Source: Numida meleagris
Lineage: Eukaryota; Chordata; Aves; Galliformes; Numididae
NCBI RefSeq assembly: GCF_002078875.1
Contig: NC_034409.1
Coordinates: 102,286,671-102,350,670, forward strand
Direction of reading: 5' to 3'
Length of the DNA stretch: 64,000 nucleotides
Shown: in pieces, positions 38,553-50,575 of the stretch
How positions within the stretch are numbered: the stretch's first letter is position 1
How the letters are laid out: every line of letters starts with the position of its first letter
The notes under the pieces: generated by a model
Databases searched by the model: none
What the model saw: the letters and a program-made list of their open reading frames with translations, nothing else
What the model was told of the DNA's origin: nothing
Position numbers and translations under genes: made by a program

Positions 38553-38650
38553 AAAAAAAAAGAAAAAAAAAAGTGTTTGTTTTCCTTGTGGGTTTTTTGG
38601 TAGGTTTTTTTTTTTTTTTTTAGGTTTTGTGGTTTTGTGTGTGTATATAT
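38553..38650 (+). repeat. A-tract followed by T17 and a TG/TA tract
   Basis: An A8-10 tract with one interrupting G (38553-38572) is followed 32 bases later by T17 (38605-38621) and then by 'tgtgtgtatatatgtatat'. The A and T runs are complementary and could pair. Confidence 0.85.
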
Positions 38651-40804
38651 GTATATCCTATCTGACAAATGAAGAACACCTTCTAGCCAGATTTATAACT
38701 CAGCTGGATTTGGGTCTGTTTATACTTCAGAGAGCAGGAAGAGATGCTCACTGCCCAAGGTGATGCTAACGGAACCCAGCAGGTCCTCAGAGGATGTGAC
38801 CAAGGCTGTCATAAGGGAGTTACTTGTTCCTGCTGGAAGAGGGCAGAGTGGCTGATCCACCACCTCTCTTTGGCATCTATGCGTGATATTTTTTTTACAT
38901 TCAGGAAAGTCACTGCCACATAAACCTCCCTAATTTTTCATGTGTTCTCAAGTAAAGTGAAGAAGATTTGAACTAATTGTAAAAACAAGCAAAGAAAGAA
39001 AGAAATAGAATAACTCTCTTTAAAATAATAGCTTTTAAATTGTTGGCTCACCTTTAAATGACCTAAATAGCAATAGAGGGCAAAAGTCAGCTTTGTACTC
39101 AGAGGTCCTCTCCCCTTCTTCACTACAGTTACTAATTTCTATCTTTTTCGTCTCAATTGTCGTCAATGCAGTAGCTATTAGAGTTAAGTTAATGCCAGCT
39201 TTTGGCCTATATCTTCTTTTTTTTTTAAAGCATAACTATTATTCTGGTTCCTGCAGCACTGCAGGTGGGCAGGGCCTTTTGCAGGCAAATGAAAAGACTA
39301 TCTCAGTCTTTTCAGAGCTCAACATTTAAGTTCAAATCTCCATTTCTGTATTTTCAGACCAGTATTATACCATGCAGAGCAAAGAGGTGACAGTAGACTC
39401 TCTTTCCTGCAGAGATATATTATATGTTGCGGTGCTGTCCCTAAATTTCCTTGAACATCTTGAGAGAAAAGTGACATATTCAAACTGCACTTGCAAATAT
39501 CTCACAATTTAAAATAAATCTTAGGCATTCATGAGGAATGGTGATTACCTCATTCATCTAGTCTACAAGATTAGTTATGTCTTAATGAGAGGGTATTTTA
39601 AGAGGTAGCATGGCCACAGAGAAAGGTTTGAGAAGTGCAAAAGAATGAATGAAAGGAAAATGGGTACTCTGAATAATGGAATGGATGAAAACTCAGACAC
39701 ACGTCTATAATCAGTGGGATTACACTCAGGATGAATATTGCTTTGTTTTTCTACACTCATGTAAATTCATTATGTGCTGTGTGCATATAAAGCTAGCAAT
39801 TAATTGGATACTCCATCATCAAGCATTGTTTGTAACACAAAGGTTGTATTCTAAAGAAAATAAATCTAAACTTGTTATTAGATGCTACAAAAATACTCTC
39901 GCACAATGCATTCTCATTTTAAAAACAAAAGGAACGAAGCACATCTACCATTTCTCTGTCACCACTGAACATCTCAGACAGATGTTAGTGCAGAGAGTCT
40001 GCATGTATTTTTCAAGGACCCCCCAAAACATCCTGCTCACAGACTGTGCCTCTGCCACTGTGTTTCCATGTAGATTTAGACTGCTTACTCCTGATGCATC
40101 GATGCTGCTCTCTGCTAACTGATAGTGTTAGCCATGAATCTCAGAATTTTTAATGGACTCCGATGATCCTTAAGGGAAAATTCCAGATTTGATCTCTTTA
40201 GTAACTACAAATGCAAACATAAGTCCTTCTCAGTTAACAGCTTGTTAAACTTAGGAAGTAAAGAGCACCGGAAATTATTATGGCCCATATGTTACTAAAA
40301 GGGTTTGATGTGGATTAGTGGCTTACGTAATGGGTGGGCTGAAACCACACTGGGCTTAATTTAGGGGTTCTTCTCCTTTTTAAACAAAAGGCTTCCTTCC
40401 TAATGATATACTCGACTACTCATTTAATTTACATTTTGTTGCTCTTAGGCACAATCAGCAAACATTGGAATAAACACTTAAAACCCCTTACGAAACAATT
40501 TGTTGCTTTTGTCATTATTCTTTTTTAGTATTTTTGAGTCCTGTTCTTGTTTCTCCTTGATGAAATAGTCTGTTTAGGTTTGATTTGGAGTCATAGCAAA
40601 TACAAATTAGAACAATGAGTAACAATCTGTAGTCTTCTGGGGGAAATGAGAACAACTTGAGGAAAGATCAGCAACAATAGGAATTTTTCAAAGTCCTGGT
40701 CTAAACAAAAGCCAGAAGATAACTCCAGAAATGCAAAGAAAATCTTATCAAAGTCAATGGCATAGAAGAGCACAAGTGAACAACTACGTACCACAGTTGG
40801 TAGA

Positions 40805-40840
40805 CCAAACCAAAGCAAAGCAAAGCAAACCAAACCAAAA
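40805..40840 (+). repeat. (CAAAG/CAAAC)n microsatellite
   Basis: Tandem five-base units alternate between CAAAG and CAAAC types over about 36 bases. Confidence 0.85.
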
Positions 40841-41680
40841 GTTGAAGATGGTGATGAATTCTGAATTTTCTAAATCTATAAACAAATCTGAAATCACTAA
40901 AATGTATGCTTTACAATTTGTGTTTCTCCAAACACATTAACATTACTCTAGTGCTGCATTTTAGAAAATGTAGGCTATACTAAGACACTCCACACAGTTT
41001 TCCAGAGAAGACATATGTTTGCTTGTGATGTGTACGTTTTTTATTGCCAACTCAGTGTACTCTGGGGCAGTTCTAAAATGCTGAGCAGTTTTAGAAACAT
41101 TTCCAAATTCAATCAGAGATGTGCAGAGATTTATCTTCTCTGAAAGACAATTTAAAATAAAAAGTCATCCATCTTTTACTAACCAGTCTCTTTGCAAGAC
41201 ATTTCTTCTCTCACAGAAGTCATACTGATACATTCCCATTATCTCTTTATGCATGTACTAACTTGGGTCTTACTGCTTTTACGAGTAATTCAATGGTACA
41301 GAAATTGGGAGTTTGCTTGTCATTTCTCTTGCCCAGGACTTTTTTCCCCAAAAAACCTGTCTTTATGTGTACCAACCCCTCTTCCACTGGCATCAAGACT
41401 GCTTTAGGGAACGGGCTACCAACAACAGTTGGCAGGAGAGTAGTTTCGTATCTGAATCTCTTTAGTACTTTTTTCTTATAGCTGAAGCCCTTTCGTGCCT
41501 CAGACTTCTCAAATGGTGACCCTCGTGGGAAGGCTGCAAATCTCAAAAAATTTCTCTAGAATGTATAATTCCTGGCTGCCTGTTTCCTCAGTACATATAA
41601 AACTCCCATTTCTGACAATATTTTTTTACACTTTCACTGAACTGTTAATCGTTATTGTTCAAGAGGTTTTACTTTGCTTG

Positions 41681-41745
41681 TCTGTTCTGTTTATCTGTTT
41701 GTTTATTCACCAGTTTGTTGGTTTCCTTTCATTTGTTTGTTTGTT
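41681..41745 (+). repeat. (TTTG)n-rich low-complexity tract
   Basis: Repeated TTTG and TCTG words over 65 bases, with interruptions. Confidence 0.75.
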
Positions 41746-44214
41746 TTCTCTCTGAAAATTGTTTTAAAGTTTTATTCCCAGCCTGGAGTATGGAGATGTC
41801 CTGAAGCAGTCTTCAGGTTAACTGCAACTATTTTAACCTTGTTAGCTGTTTCTTTTAATTTCCCTTCTACAAAACTCTTTAACTGATTGCAGGTTCACAT
41901 CTCAAGTTTAATGTTAATACTGTAGATTTGTATTTTGACCTTTCATAACAACAAAAAGTCAAATTTGACTACCTTAAGTCTTTTCTATCAAGCAGAACTT
42001 CAGTGGGTGCATCTTGAAAAATTAATACTCTGCTGGAAGCTAAATCAAGAACAGCTTTTCCTTTGTGGATTTTCTGACGAATTAATTAAAGAAGCAATCT
42101 TTTAAGATACTATTTTCTGCAGTCATGATAGTCTATCTAGAAGACATGAAGTCTTCTGTTGGTTTGTAATTGCTAATCTGTAGCTTCTTGATCTTCTTAC
42201 CACATTACAGTCTTTGTTGCACCTTGGTGGGATTCTCAGTAGTATAGATCTATGACTGTGGTCTTTCTGTGTTGGCAAAGAACTGAAGCTCAGAGGAAAT
42301 CTGTGATCATGGTTCACACAGCTAGAAAATTTACCTTATTTGATTCCAGCCACTCCTTAAAATATAATTGTGCTCTCTGAAGTAAGAATTGTTCTGATTA
42401 TGTTCCATTTATCAAGTGTTTGATATTCATTTATTCTGTATGTCATTTTTAAATCACACATCCCAGTTCTTCCATCTTTACTGTGGTTCAGAGTTCTAGC
42501 ACTAATACAAACACATGCATTTACTCGGTCTTAGTTGGCTTGCCAATTTCTATGTACGTTCTGAAAAGGGATTTATTTGTTAAGGATGCACTTCACTATT
42601 GCTTTGATGCATTTTATGTTTCCATCCTATTCTTTGTTTGAGGATATAGTAGCTCTGTAATTTATGTCTGTGAAATACACCATCCCTAACTACATGATTT
42701 TTCACATTTCTTGACTTTCTCCCAGTATTAACTTAAACATTTGCCCTTAGCTTTTAAATTTTAGTTCTCAGTTATCAAGTCCAGTTTTGGATTACACAGA
42801 ACCTGTTTTTCCCAGGCAGTGATAAATCTTATCTGTCCTTCCCCGCAGCGCGTTTTCAATGAAGCAATGAGTCTCTGCCTCTCCATCTGCTGACATGTGG
42901 GGGCTTGCTAAGCTTGGACTGACTTCTCTTCCTACCTATGCTTAGATTTCATCTCTTTTGACCATCACAACACTGTTGACATTTATCTGTATTGTTTTAT
43001 AAGAGATCGATTATGTGCTTCATGAGGTCTGCAACATTAGTATTTGACAGGCCTTTTCTTTATGTAAGAGCCATTATCATGATTACAAGATTAGATATTT
43101 ATATGTCAGATAATTGCAACCCTTCATATTATTCATCAAATCATGAAAATGTATACAACAATCCAAATGAGAAAAATGCAAAGCAAAAAGCTGCTTTGGC
43201 AGATACATTCTCTTCCCATGAGTTTTCACATATATATATGCTTACAAACAAAAGTACACAAAGTAATCATTTCCAAAGTAGCCAGGAAATGACCTTAGAA
43301 TCACTGTTGGAAATGTGTTGAAAAAATCAATTTACTGCTCAGCTGTGGTCTTTAGGGACTATATAAAAAGACAAAAAAAAAATAAAATAGACAGCATCAT
43401 TGTGTTGCTGCAAAAATAAGCAGTTCACCCAACGTCTTGAATATTGTTTGCCAACCCTGTCAGACCTGTCACCTCAGGAGTATGCAACAGGACAGGACAA
43501 CTTCAGATGAAGGGAGGTAGAGCAGGGAAGGACTTCTGAAGAACAAGATGCTGAACAGAGTAGGACATTTTTAGTTTATAAAAGAGGCAATAGCAAAGGG
43601 ATCAAAAATAATAAACAACAGGAGGAAAGTAAATGGGGGGTAATCATTCCTTAATTCTGTAAAAACAGAAAGTATCATCCACCAAACTTGCATGTTAAGA
43701 CAAGAAAAATAATAATTTTTAATGAAATGCACTAACTGGCATTTGTTCACAGGTTGTATCCAGGCAAATTCAGAAAGGAAGTGGCAGAAATATCAAACAT
43801 CAGGATCCAACTACAACCTCTGGCTAAAGAAATCCCTAAAACTCAGAAGGCTGAAAACAGACAGAGCAAACTGAAGAACATACTACTCTATGCTTGCTAT
43901 AATGTTCTTTCCTTGAGCACAGTTTTCTGATCATATCACAAGCAAAAGTAGGGGTAGGAAGAATTTCATTCTGATATGCTACAATTGGTATTATAAGGTT
44001 CTTTAAGACTGAAGCAATTCAGAATAATGAAAACTGAAAATGGGAATTCAGCTCTTCACATCTTTCTATTACGATGATGGCCATATGCACTTGGGTTTTG
44101 TCGTCTTACTTTATTGCTTCTTATACGCTATAGTATTATTCTATGAAAACACAAGCAGTAAACAAGTGTCTAATTGTTTGTACAGATTATAGCTTTTATG
44201 ACAAAAAATATGTA

Positions 44215-44755
44215 GGTTACTCCGAAAGTAATGCCCTTTATTTACTTCCATGGAAACTGCAACAGATACAAACAGCACAATAACATTATTTGATAGAGCA
44301 AATTCTCAGCTGCAAAATACTGTTTGTCAGCATAGTCACCACCATTAACTATGCATTTTCACCAGCGATGAGCTAGAGCCTGCTTGCTGTGCTTGTCAAA
44401 ACCCGCACCAGTGGAGGTGATCTGCTGTCACTGTTGCCATGGCTGTAACACACCACCCACCCCTCACTGTGCTCATATCCACTGTTTGGTCTCCAGAAAC
44501 ATTCAGCATTGATGACTGCTAGTGAGTGCCATTTTTTCTGCATAGAGGAATTCAATGACACACTTTTACTTCACCTGCACCTCCATGACAGATGCCATTC
44601 TGTCAGGCTGCCCCCCTGCTGCCATCTGCCACACAACAACAAAATGTAACGGAATATTGTTGAGAAGTTTCAGCCTCTACTGTCACACCACCAACATCCG
44701 CCTCTGATGTTGTGGGCCAACATCATAAAATAGGAGGCATTACTGTTGGAGCAAC
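44215..44755 (-). mobile_element. Internally deleted mariner DNA transposon (Galluhop/Mariner1-like)
   Basis: The left terminal inverted repeat GGTTACTCCGAAAGTAATG starts right after a TA dinucleotide at 44213-44214. The right end, reverse-complemented, reads GTTGCTCCAACAGTAATG. Both resemble mariner ends known from vertebrates. Full mariners are about 1.3 kb, whereas this copy is about 541 bases. Its coding remnant, on the minus strand, joins the N-terminal helix-turn-helix region directly to the C-terminus, so the catalytic core is gone. The right-hand TA has probably decayed to TT or GT. The chicken family name is from memory. Confidence 0.9.
44242..44598 (-). pseudogene. Remnant of mariner transposase, N- and C-terminal parts fused by deletion
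   Basis: From the ATG at 44598 downward, the minus strand reads a mariner-type N-terminus in which 'EFLYAEKMAL' is recognisable after an early stop. A segment resembling the DNA-binding helix-turn-helix follows across further stops and frame changes. It then passes straight to the family's C-terminal signature 'ALAHRW..KCIVNGGDYADKQYF', ending at a stop around 44242-44244. The central catalytic region with its aspartate triad is absent. The product would have cut and rejoined DNA at the element's inverted repeats; this copy is dead. Only short recognisable islands are read here. Confidence 0.85.
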
Positions 44756-45252
44756 GTTTGTATTTTCTATCTGGAAATTTTCTTTAATATTCTAGGTGGA
44801 AGAAATATCCTTTGTGTAAATCTTTTCTTAGTAGATGCTGCTGCTATAGACATAATTTTACATGAACTAAATGATTTAAGACTACACCATACTTACGATC
44901 AACTGCCAAATGTATTTGTCAGGTGTGCAGTTGAGACAAAGAGGAATATGATGTGTTCTACACACTACTGGCCATAAATAACAGAAAAGGCATGATGATG
45001 TGAGGCACAAAAGACTGTACAGTATTTTTGTGGTGTTATTTTCAATACCTGAAGAAAAAGTGTATTCCCCACATATTTTAACTTTGGCCTGAAACCAGGT
45101 TTAATAGACTCATGTTTAATTTGTTGTTTGTGTAACAAACAACAAATGTCTATTTATCGTATGTGTAAATATGGGGGGAATTCTGAGAAGCTACATGCTA
45201 AAAACCAGTTATCTTGCAAACTGAAAATATAGACAAGAATACTATATACAAG
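44756..45252. other. Spacer between two mariner-derived pieces
   Basis: AT-rich unique sequence without a gene. It contains the 13-bp perfect palindrome at 45119-45147. Confidence 0.5.
45119..45147. repeat. Perfect 13-bp inverted repeat with 3-base loop
   Basis: The left arm ATTTGTTGTTTGT (45119-45131) is exactly complementary to the right arm ACAAACAACAAAT (45135-45147), separated by GTA. It has no G:C-rich stem or T-run, so it does not look like a terminator or tRNA. Confidence 0.95.
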
Positions 45253-45288
45253 TACTGCTCCAAAAGCAATGCCTCCTACTGTATTTCA
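45253..45288 (+). mobile_element. Solo mariner terminal fragment
   Basis: The sequence 'ctgctccaaaagcaatgcct' at 45255-45274, plus about ten more bases, matches the transposase-proximal end of the mariner at 44215-44755. That end reads 'gttgctccaacagtaatgcc' on the minus strand. Only about 35 bases remain before CR1 sequence begins. Confidence 0.7.
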
Positions 45289-45403
45289 AAACCTAACTGG
45301 ATGTGCTCCTGGGCAACCTGCTCCAGGTGGTCTTGCTTAATCCAGGTGAGTTGGACAAGATGACCTCTGGAGATCCCTTCCAATCTCAACCACACTGTCA
45401 TTC
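45289..45403 (+). mobile_element. CR1-type LINE 3' end, sense, older subfamily
   Basis: The stretch 'cctgggcaacctgctccagg', then 'gttggacaagatgacctctg' and 'gatcccttccaatctcaacc', ends near 'actgtcattc'. This is the standard order of a CR1 3' region with a decayed terminus. It abuts a mariner end, which suggests one inserted into or next to the other. Confidence 0.85.
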
Positions 45404-47566
45404 TTTTACTCATGGCATCCTAAAGACTGAAGTAGAATAAAGTTGAAGAGAATTAGAATGACTTACCTTCCTTGAGGAGAGGGGCAGCATGGAAATGTCA
45501 TGTAGCTTCATGAAATTTGGGATTAAAAACAAAACCATAGACTGTTAATAGAAAAGCGGATAAACAATGAGACCCCTTGAGGACTTCAGAGCAAAGGACT
45601 ACAAAAAATAATTTGCTATTAGCTAAGAAGTGAATGCAAACACTTAATGTAACAGTAAAAATACAATTAGGCATAGTCACAGAGCAGGAAGTAGTGGGGA
45701 TATGAAAGACTTTTTAGAAGGTGTAATTATATCTCCTTTCAGTGACTGTCCTCACAATTACTCCTGAGAGTAAGGGTGTACTTCTCTCTCTGTGACTGTT
45801 CACTTGTCGGCATTATTTCTGAAACTGGCACACATTTATTTTCCTTCTTCCTTTCTGCTCTGCTTAGGGAGTCCTAAATCCCAGTGAAAATCACTACTCA
45901 CATTATTTTGGAGACTTTTGTAGTCAGTTATTTATGCTAACAATTGTTGATTATCAGCTATGGCAGCTAGGCTTGCATGTAATGTGATCACGTAAGAAGT
46001 CTTTTGACATTTATTGAAGGAATGAATGCTCAGATCAGAAAAAAAAATCTATACTTTGCTGTTTTATTAGCATGACTCCATCAATCTCAAAGAAGTTTTC
46101 TCGAAGAAGTTTTCCCCAGCTGCAGATCTATTAATCCAATGACACAACGTGACAATTTCCGGTCATTATACGCACGGTGGAATTATTTAAAGCTGGAACA
46201 AGCTAGTTACCAGGTCTCAGCAATACAAATGTCATCAAGCAATGCTAGATACTGCTTATCCGTCTATATGAGCAGCACACCCAAGTACTTGTTACTCAAG
46301 TCTCAGAGCACATTGGTGTCCTGGAGTTCTATCATTCAACAACATTTAGAAAACATGCACAGCTGAACATCTCAGAGATAACAGCTATCCTGCCACCAAT
46401 TCAAAATATAATTTTCTGTCTGAAATTGGCTAAAAATATACTTCAGAAGAATTAGTGACTTTTTAGAAACCTGACATATCCAGAGGAAATTATTCATCAA
46501 ATTTAAAAAAAAAAAAAAATAGTTTTGAAGCAAATCCTTCTTTCTTTTTTTAGAGAAATGTAAGAAGATGAAGAGATGTCATAGCATTTTTGTAAGGGGG
46601 AAACTATTATGAATTTCTCTATTTTGCTCTTTTCTGATATCCAGTTCTTCGAGAAATAGAAGCTGCACTCAAGCTAGCAAGTATGCAGGTAGTTGTACGT
46701 TCCCCTGACAAGTATTTCCTTTAAATTCAGTTCACTTGGGATTTTAGCCATGTTACTGACGTCAGTTTTCTAACATCACTAACCCACCTAGGTGAGTGTA
46801 TCCCACTAATACACCACCACTTGGTGCTAAGCAAGATTACAGTCTCCTTAGTTCCTCCAGTAAACCTGGTTTGTAATATATTCTTAGGCATCTCTGAGCT
46901 GAGTAGGACTTGCAAGCTGTTTAAATTCATAGCTAACGGTGAGCTCGTTGGCACTAATAGCGCTCTCCTGACTGCCATTCATCTCTTTTGCCAGGTCTCT
47001 TATAGTTCATAAAATATTCCACCTAAAGATTTTGCACATGGAAAAGGAAAGAAACGGAGCTTTAATCTTAATTTTTGTCTAAAATGCATGTACTGTTTTT
47101 TGAGTTTGTTTAGGGTGTTGGGTTTTTTTCAGCTGTTACCTGTATCACGGTATGGAAATGAGAAAAACTGAGCTGTAACAAATTGATTGAGTTGGTTTTC
47201 CACTATACTGGGTCCCAACTGGGAGCTGTTAATTTTGCCTCGGAAGGTACTACTGAAGCCAAAGTGAAAAACAAATTGAGTAACAGTTAAAAGGAAAGAG
47301 CTACACAAGTAGAGGAGACAATGGCCTTGCACAGCTGGAGAGGCAGAAACTTCCTCTGAGATGCTGGGTATCAGCAGGATGAGGCTAGGTGAAGCTGTTC
47401 AAACAGTGATAAAAGGCTAAATCAGGACTTACTTCCTGTTAAACAGGCCTGGTCACAAACACACACTGGAAAAACCTGAAACATAATCGACTACTGCACA
47501 TGGGCCTTAATGCCGTGTCTCTGGTGAACAGTTTCATCTCCACGAACAACCTTGGTGCTCATCTTA
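45404..47566. other. Unique non-coding sequence
   Basis: No repeat or coding exon recognised. An A15 run lies at 46505-46519. Frames such as 46139-46366 (+) show no motif. Confidence 0.5.
46505..46519 (+). repeat. Poly(A) run of 15
   Basis: An uninterrupted A tract in AT-rich unique sequence. Confidence 0.9.
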
Positions 47567-47790
47567 AAATCATAGAATGACAGAAAAATCAAGTTTGGAA
47601 AAGATCTCTAAGATCACCTAGTCCAGCCATCAGCCCATCCCCACCGTGCCCATTAACCACATCCCTCAGTGCCACATCCACATGGTTCCTGAACACCTCC
47701 AGGGATGGTGACTCCACCACCTCCCTGGGCAGCCTGTGCCACTGCCTCACTGCTCTTTCTGAGAAGAAATTGTGCCTAATATCCAACCAG
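47567..47790 (-). mobile_element. CR1 LINE 3' end, antisense
   Basis: It begins with a decayed terminal repeat ('atcatagaatgacag') and continues with 'gatcacctagtccagccatc' and 'ggtgactccaccacctccct'. It is 5'-truncated at about 47790 ('taatatccaacc'). The minus frame 47589-47804 reads the reverse-transcriptase C-terminal '[19 protein letters not shown]' segment. Confidence 0.95.
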
Positions 47791-49925
47791 AGAACCTCTT
47801 GCACAAAAGGAGTCCACTGAGTTCAGTCAGTTGTGGCTGCCCACCACAAATGTACCTTAACTTAAGAAATGTGTTAGGAGTACAAGAAGCGAAGGTCAAA
47901 AATAGAGCAATGCTTTGTTTTTGGGTGGCAGTATGGAGGGGTTGTGGACGCTGAGCTTACACACATCCCACCCAGACAGTGCTCTCTGATGGGCAGAGTG
48001 TCCATCTGCAAACAAAAGCACTGCAGCTGCCAGTTCAATTTGTTTCCTGTTAATAAAGCAGCAAAATCACCAGGGTTCTGCAATCGCTCACTAGTAATGA
48101 AGCTTAAATTAATGCCAATATTAGTTCCTCATTCAACACAGAAAAAAAACAACCTGAAAACAATAACCCTGGAAGAAAAAGCAAATGAGATCCCAGATGG
48201 CAATAGACAGAGCTTTGCTCCTGATGACATTTTTTATAAACTATATTACCTTCTATTTGGGGTTTCATTAAATATGAGCCCCCTAAACTTGTTTCTTCAT
48301 AGTCTGAAGTTTTAAGACAGGATTTGAAATTCACAGTTGATGAAGCAGTTGGTGGATTTCTTGGCAGCCCTACATGAACATGTATTATGCCTTTTTTTTT
48401 CTCCTTTTGGGCAGCAGTTGATACCCTCCTTGACTTGCTTGAATGCCTCACAACAAATATAATTATTCCTTTCACATGTGTGGAACTAGGTCTGAGTCTC
48501 ATGTGCAGAGTTGAATAACATATTTCTTAGCACAAAAATCTTACCAAAAAAAACTGACTGACTCAGGCAAACTAATCACTGTTTTGAGTAGGAGTTCTCC
48601 CCAGCACTACATGGCACTTTGAGTAGTTAAACCATCAGACAAAACTCTTTCTGCTGAAGCTAGCAAGAATGGCCCTGTGAAATCGCTGTGGACTGGATTT
48701 TACTTGTAGTTTAGTGCTAAGAGTCACCTCGTGGCCGTTTCTCACTGCGGGCAGTGGCAAGGCATAAGTTTACCCCAGCTGAGAGCCTGGCTGCTCCATT
48801 TCAGGGTTTACAAGCAACCTGTGCCTGCCTTGTAATGCGTGCAAGCAGGTACTTAAAGTTAAGCTAATGGTTAAATGTTTCCTGAAGTAGGCCTCCAAGC
48901 ACAAAAGATGGGTATCGTTTACTCTTCTAACTACCCTTTTTAAATAATTCCATCTACTATTTTGCATGCTTTTAGGGAAATTATGCTATGAAGAGCTCTG
49001 ATTACCTGCTGTCATTGAGCTGCATGACTTTTTCTAGCACAAAAACAAAACTGAAGAGTATGTTAAATGCTGCTTCACTGAAAGCAATCATTGTAATGCA
49101 TTTTTTATGTGCTCACATGAAAGATACAATTAATAAAAATGCATGGACTCAAGTCTTCTTATACACAATGTCCTAATTCCTTCAGGCTGGCAGATAGGAA
49201 GGGCAACGCTCTGAAGCAGATTTCAGCTTTTCTCCTAATGACTTGACTGTCCCTACCAGTTACCACCCTTTGCTCGCTACTAATGCTACAGAAGATACTT
49301 ACATTTTCGTCACAGAATGCTGAGTGACATCTTTTCCCCAGTGCCATCCTATAACTTACGTCAAACTGTACTTTTATTGGTTTGAATTTAAACAGCCTAA
49401 TGATGGGGTTTAGTCATTATCATAGAGGAAATTGTGGGAAAACATGAAAATAGTACAACCAACATTTTGACCTCACTTTTGTAGGAATTGAATGTTGCTT
49501 CTGCATATAGAACTAACAAGATTCATACTTTATTTCGTGGTCTCTTTATTGATACTAATAATTCTTTCTGGGGTTCTCTTTATTTCATTGAAAGGGGGGT
49601 CTCTGATTGTTTTCATCAACTGTCCTTTAGATATTGATGCATGCTTAGTAAGTAGATGAAGTAATTAATAAGTACCAAGACCACAGCTTCTGTGTTTTAG
49701 ACTAAAAGCATATTTTAAGGTTATTCTGTTTTGCTAAGAGGCCCTCAGCAAAAGAATAGCAGGTTTATCAAATATCAAAGAAGCCAGGGCCTCCACACAA
49801 GGCCAAATTGTCTCACTCTAGGATTGGGGGAGGGATACAACAGGCAGGCCTCAAGATGCTTCCCTCTATCCTCCTTCCACACTTATCTTTATCCAAGAAT
49901 CAACAGGTGTCCAGAAATAATTATT
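47791..49925. other. Unique non-coding sequence
   Basis: Frames open on both strands over 47944-48502 (+123 and -132 codons) overlap and have no recognised domain. No dispersed repeat recognised. Confidence 0.5.
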
Positions 49926-50228
49926 GGGTGCTGAGTAAGCAAGAGTTAGAAGTTAATTAATTAGCAATATACATGCTTAGCTAGCAACAATTTATGTTCA
50001 ACCAGTATCTTTATGTTTAGTTGAGCGTCGGGAAGATTGTGAACCTGAAGTACTCAGCCAATGAGGAACCAGGGGAGGAAAAGATAAGCGTCGGGTAATA
50101 GGGCATAAAAGATGGAATACTGTTTTCTGCGGCGCGCCTGCTTGCAGGACGCCCGCCATTGCAATTGCGAATAAAATCTGCTTTTATCAGAGATACCGTC
50201 CTGATCAATTATTTGGATATTTCCAACA
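49926..50228 (+). mobile_element. LTR of an endogenous retrovirus, sense (copy A), internally deleted
   Basis: The element has LTR architecture: a U3-like part with CCAAT at 50058-50062, a TATA-like 'cataaaag' at 50104-50111, and a polyadenylation signal AATAAA at 50170-50175. It ends near 50228 in 'ttccaaca' (CA). The left limit is uncertain: homology with copy B is clear from about 49951 and plausible back to 'tgggtgctg' at about 49926. Relative to copy B it lacks about 300 bases of U3 between roughly 50013 and 50035. No retroviral gene is visible next to it. The family name is not known to me. Confidence 0.82.
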
Positions 50229-50575
50229 CTTTGATCACTGATGAATGACTGTTAGTTGCTTTTTACGAATGTGCCTAAAAGAAGTTTTCCCACTTCGTTG
50301 TGTGCTGTGTTCATTCTAGCTATTTCTAAAGCAATTGGATGATTTTCCTTCTTTCAGCTTTCCAGAATTCACAGTTATTGGAAATATCCAAATAATTGAT
50401 CAGGACATTATCTCTGATAAAAGCAGATTTTATTTGCAATTGCAATGGCAGGCGTCCTGCAAGCAGGAGCGCACCTATGGACACAGTATGACAGCTTTTG
50501 TACCTTGTTTCCCCCCCTTGCCTACCCTCCCTCCCCTGTTTCCCCATTGCCTGGGTACTCCAGGTTCACAATCTT
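50035..50575. repeat. Large inverted repeat formed by two opposed LTRs
   Basis: Bases around 50035-50228 are inverted and repeated at 50376-50575, separated by about 147 bases. Over the inner 95 or so bases of each arm I count about five substitutions and one two-base indel. Outer parts are less similar. Confidence 0.9.

Larger units (their letters stand above)
30297..44214. other. About 14 kb of unique AT-rich sequence without recognised dispersed repeats
   Basis: I recognise no CR1, LTR or DNA-transposon copy here, only simple repeats that are listed separately. Open frames such as 39676-40122 (+, 148 codons), 33969-34274 (-, 101 codons), 41247-41546 (-, 99 codons) and 42992-43321 (+, 109 codons) show no known domain, and their number fits chance. 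It could be intron or intergenic sequence. Confidence 0.5.

Noticed and set aside
39676..40122. 148-codon plus-strand open frame, the longest outside repeats and Ns
   Set aside because: Composition is erratic (many Cys, His and Tyr with no pattern), no domain is recognised, and one or a few frames of this size are expected by chance in 64 kb.
47944..48502. Overlapping open frames on both strands (123 and 132 codons)
   Set aside because: Mutual overlap in opposite directions with no recognised domain on either strand; chance is the simplest explanation.
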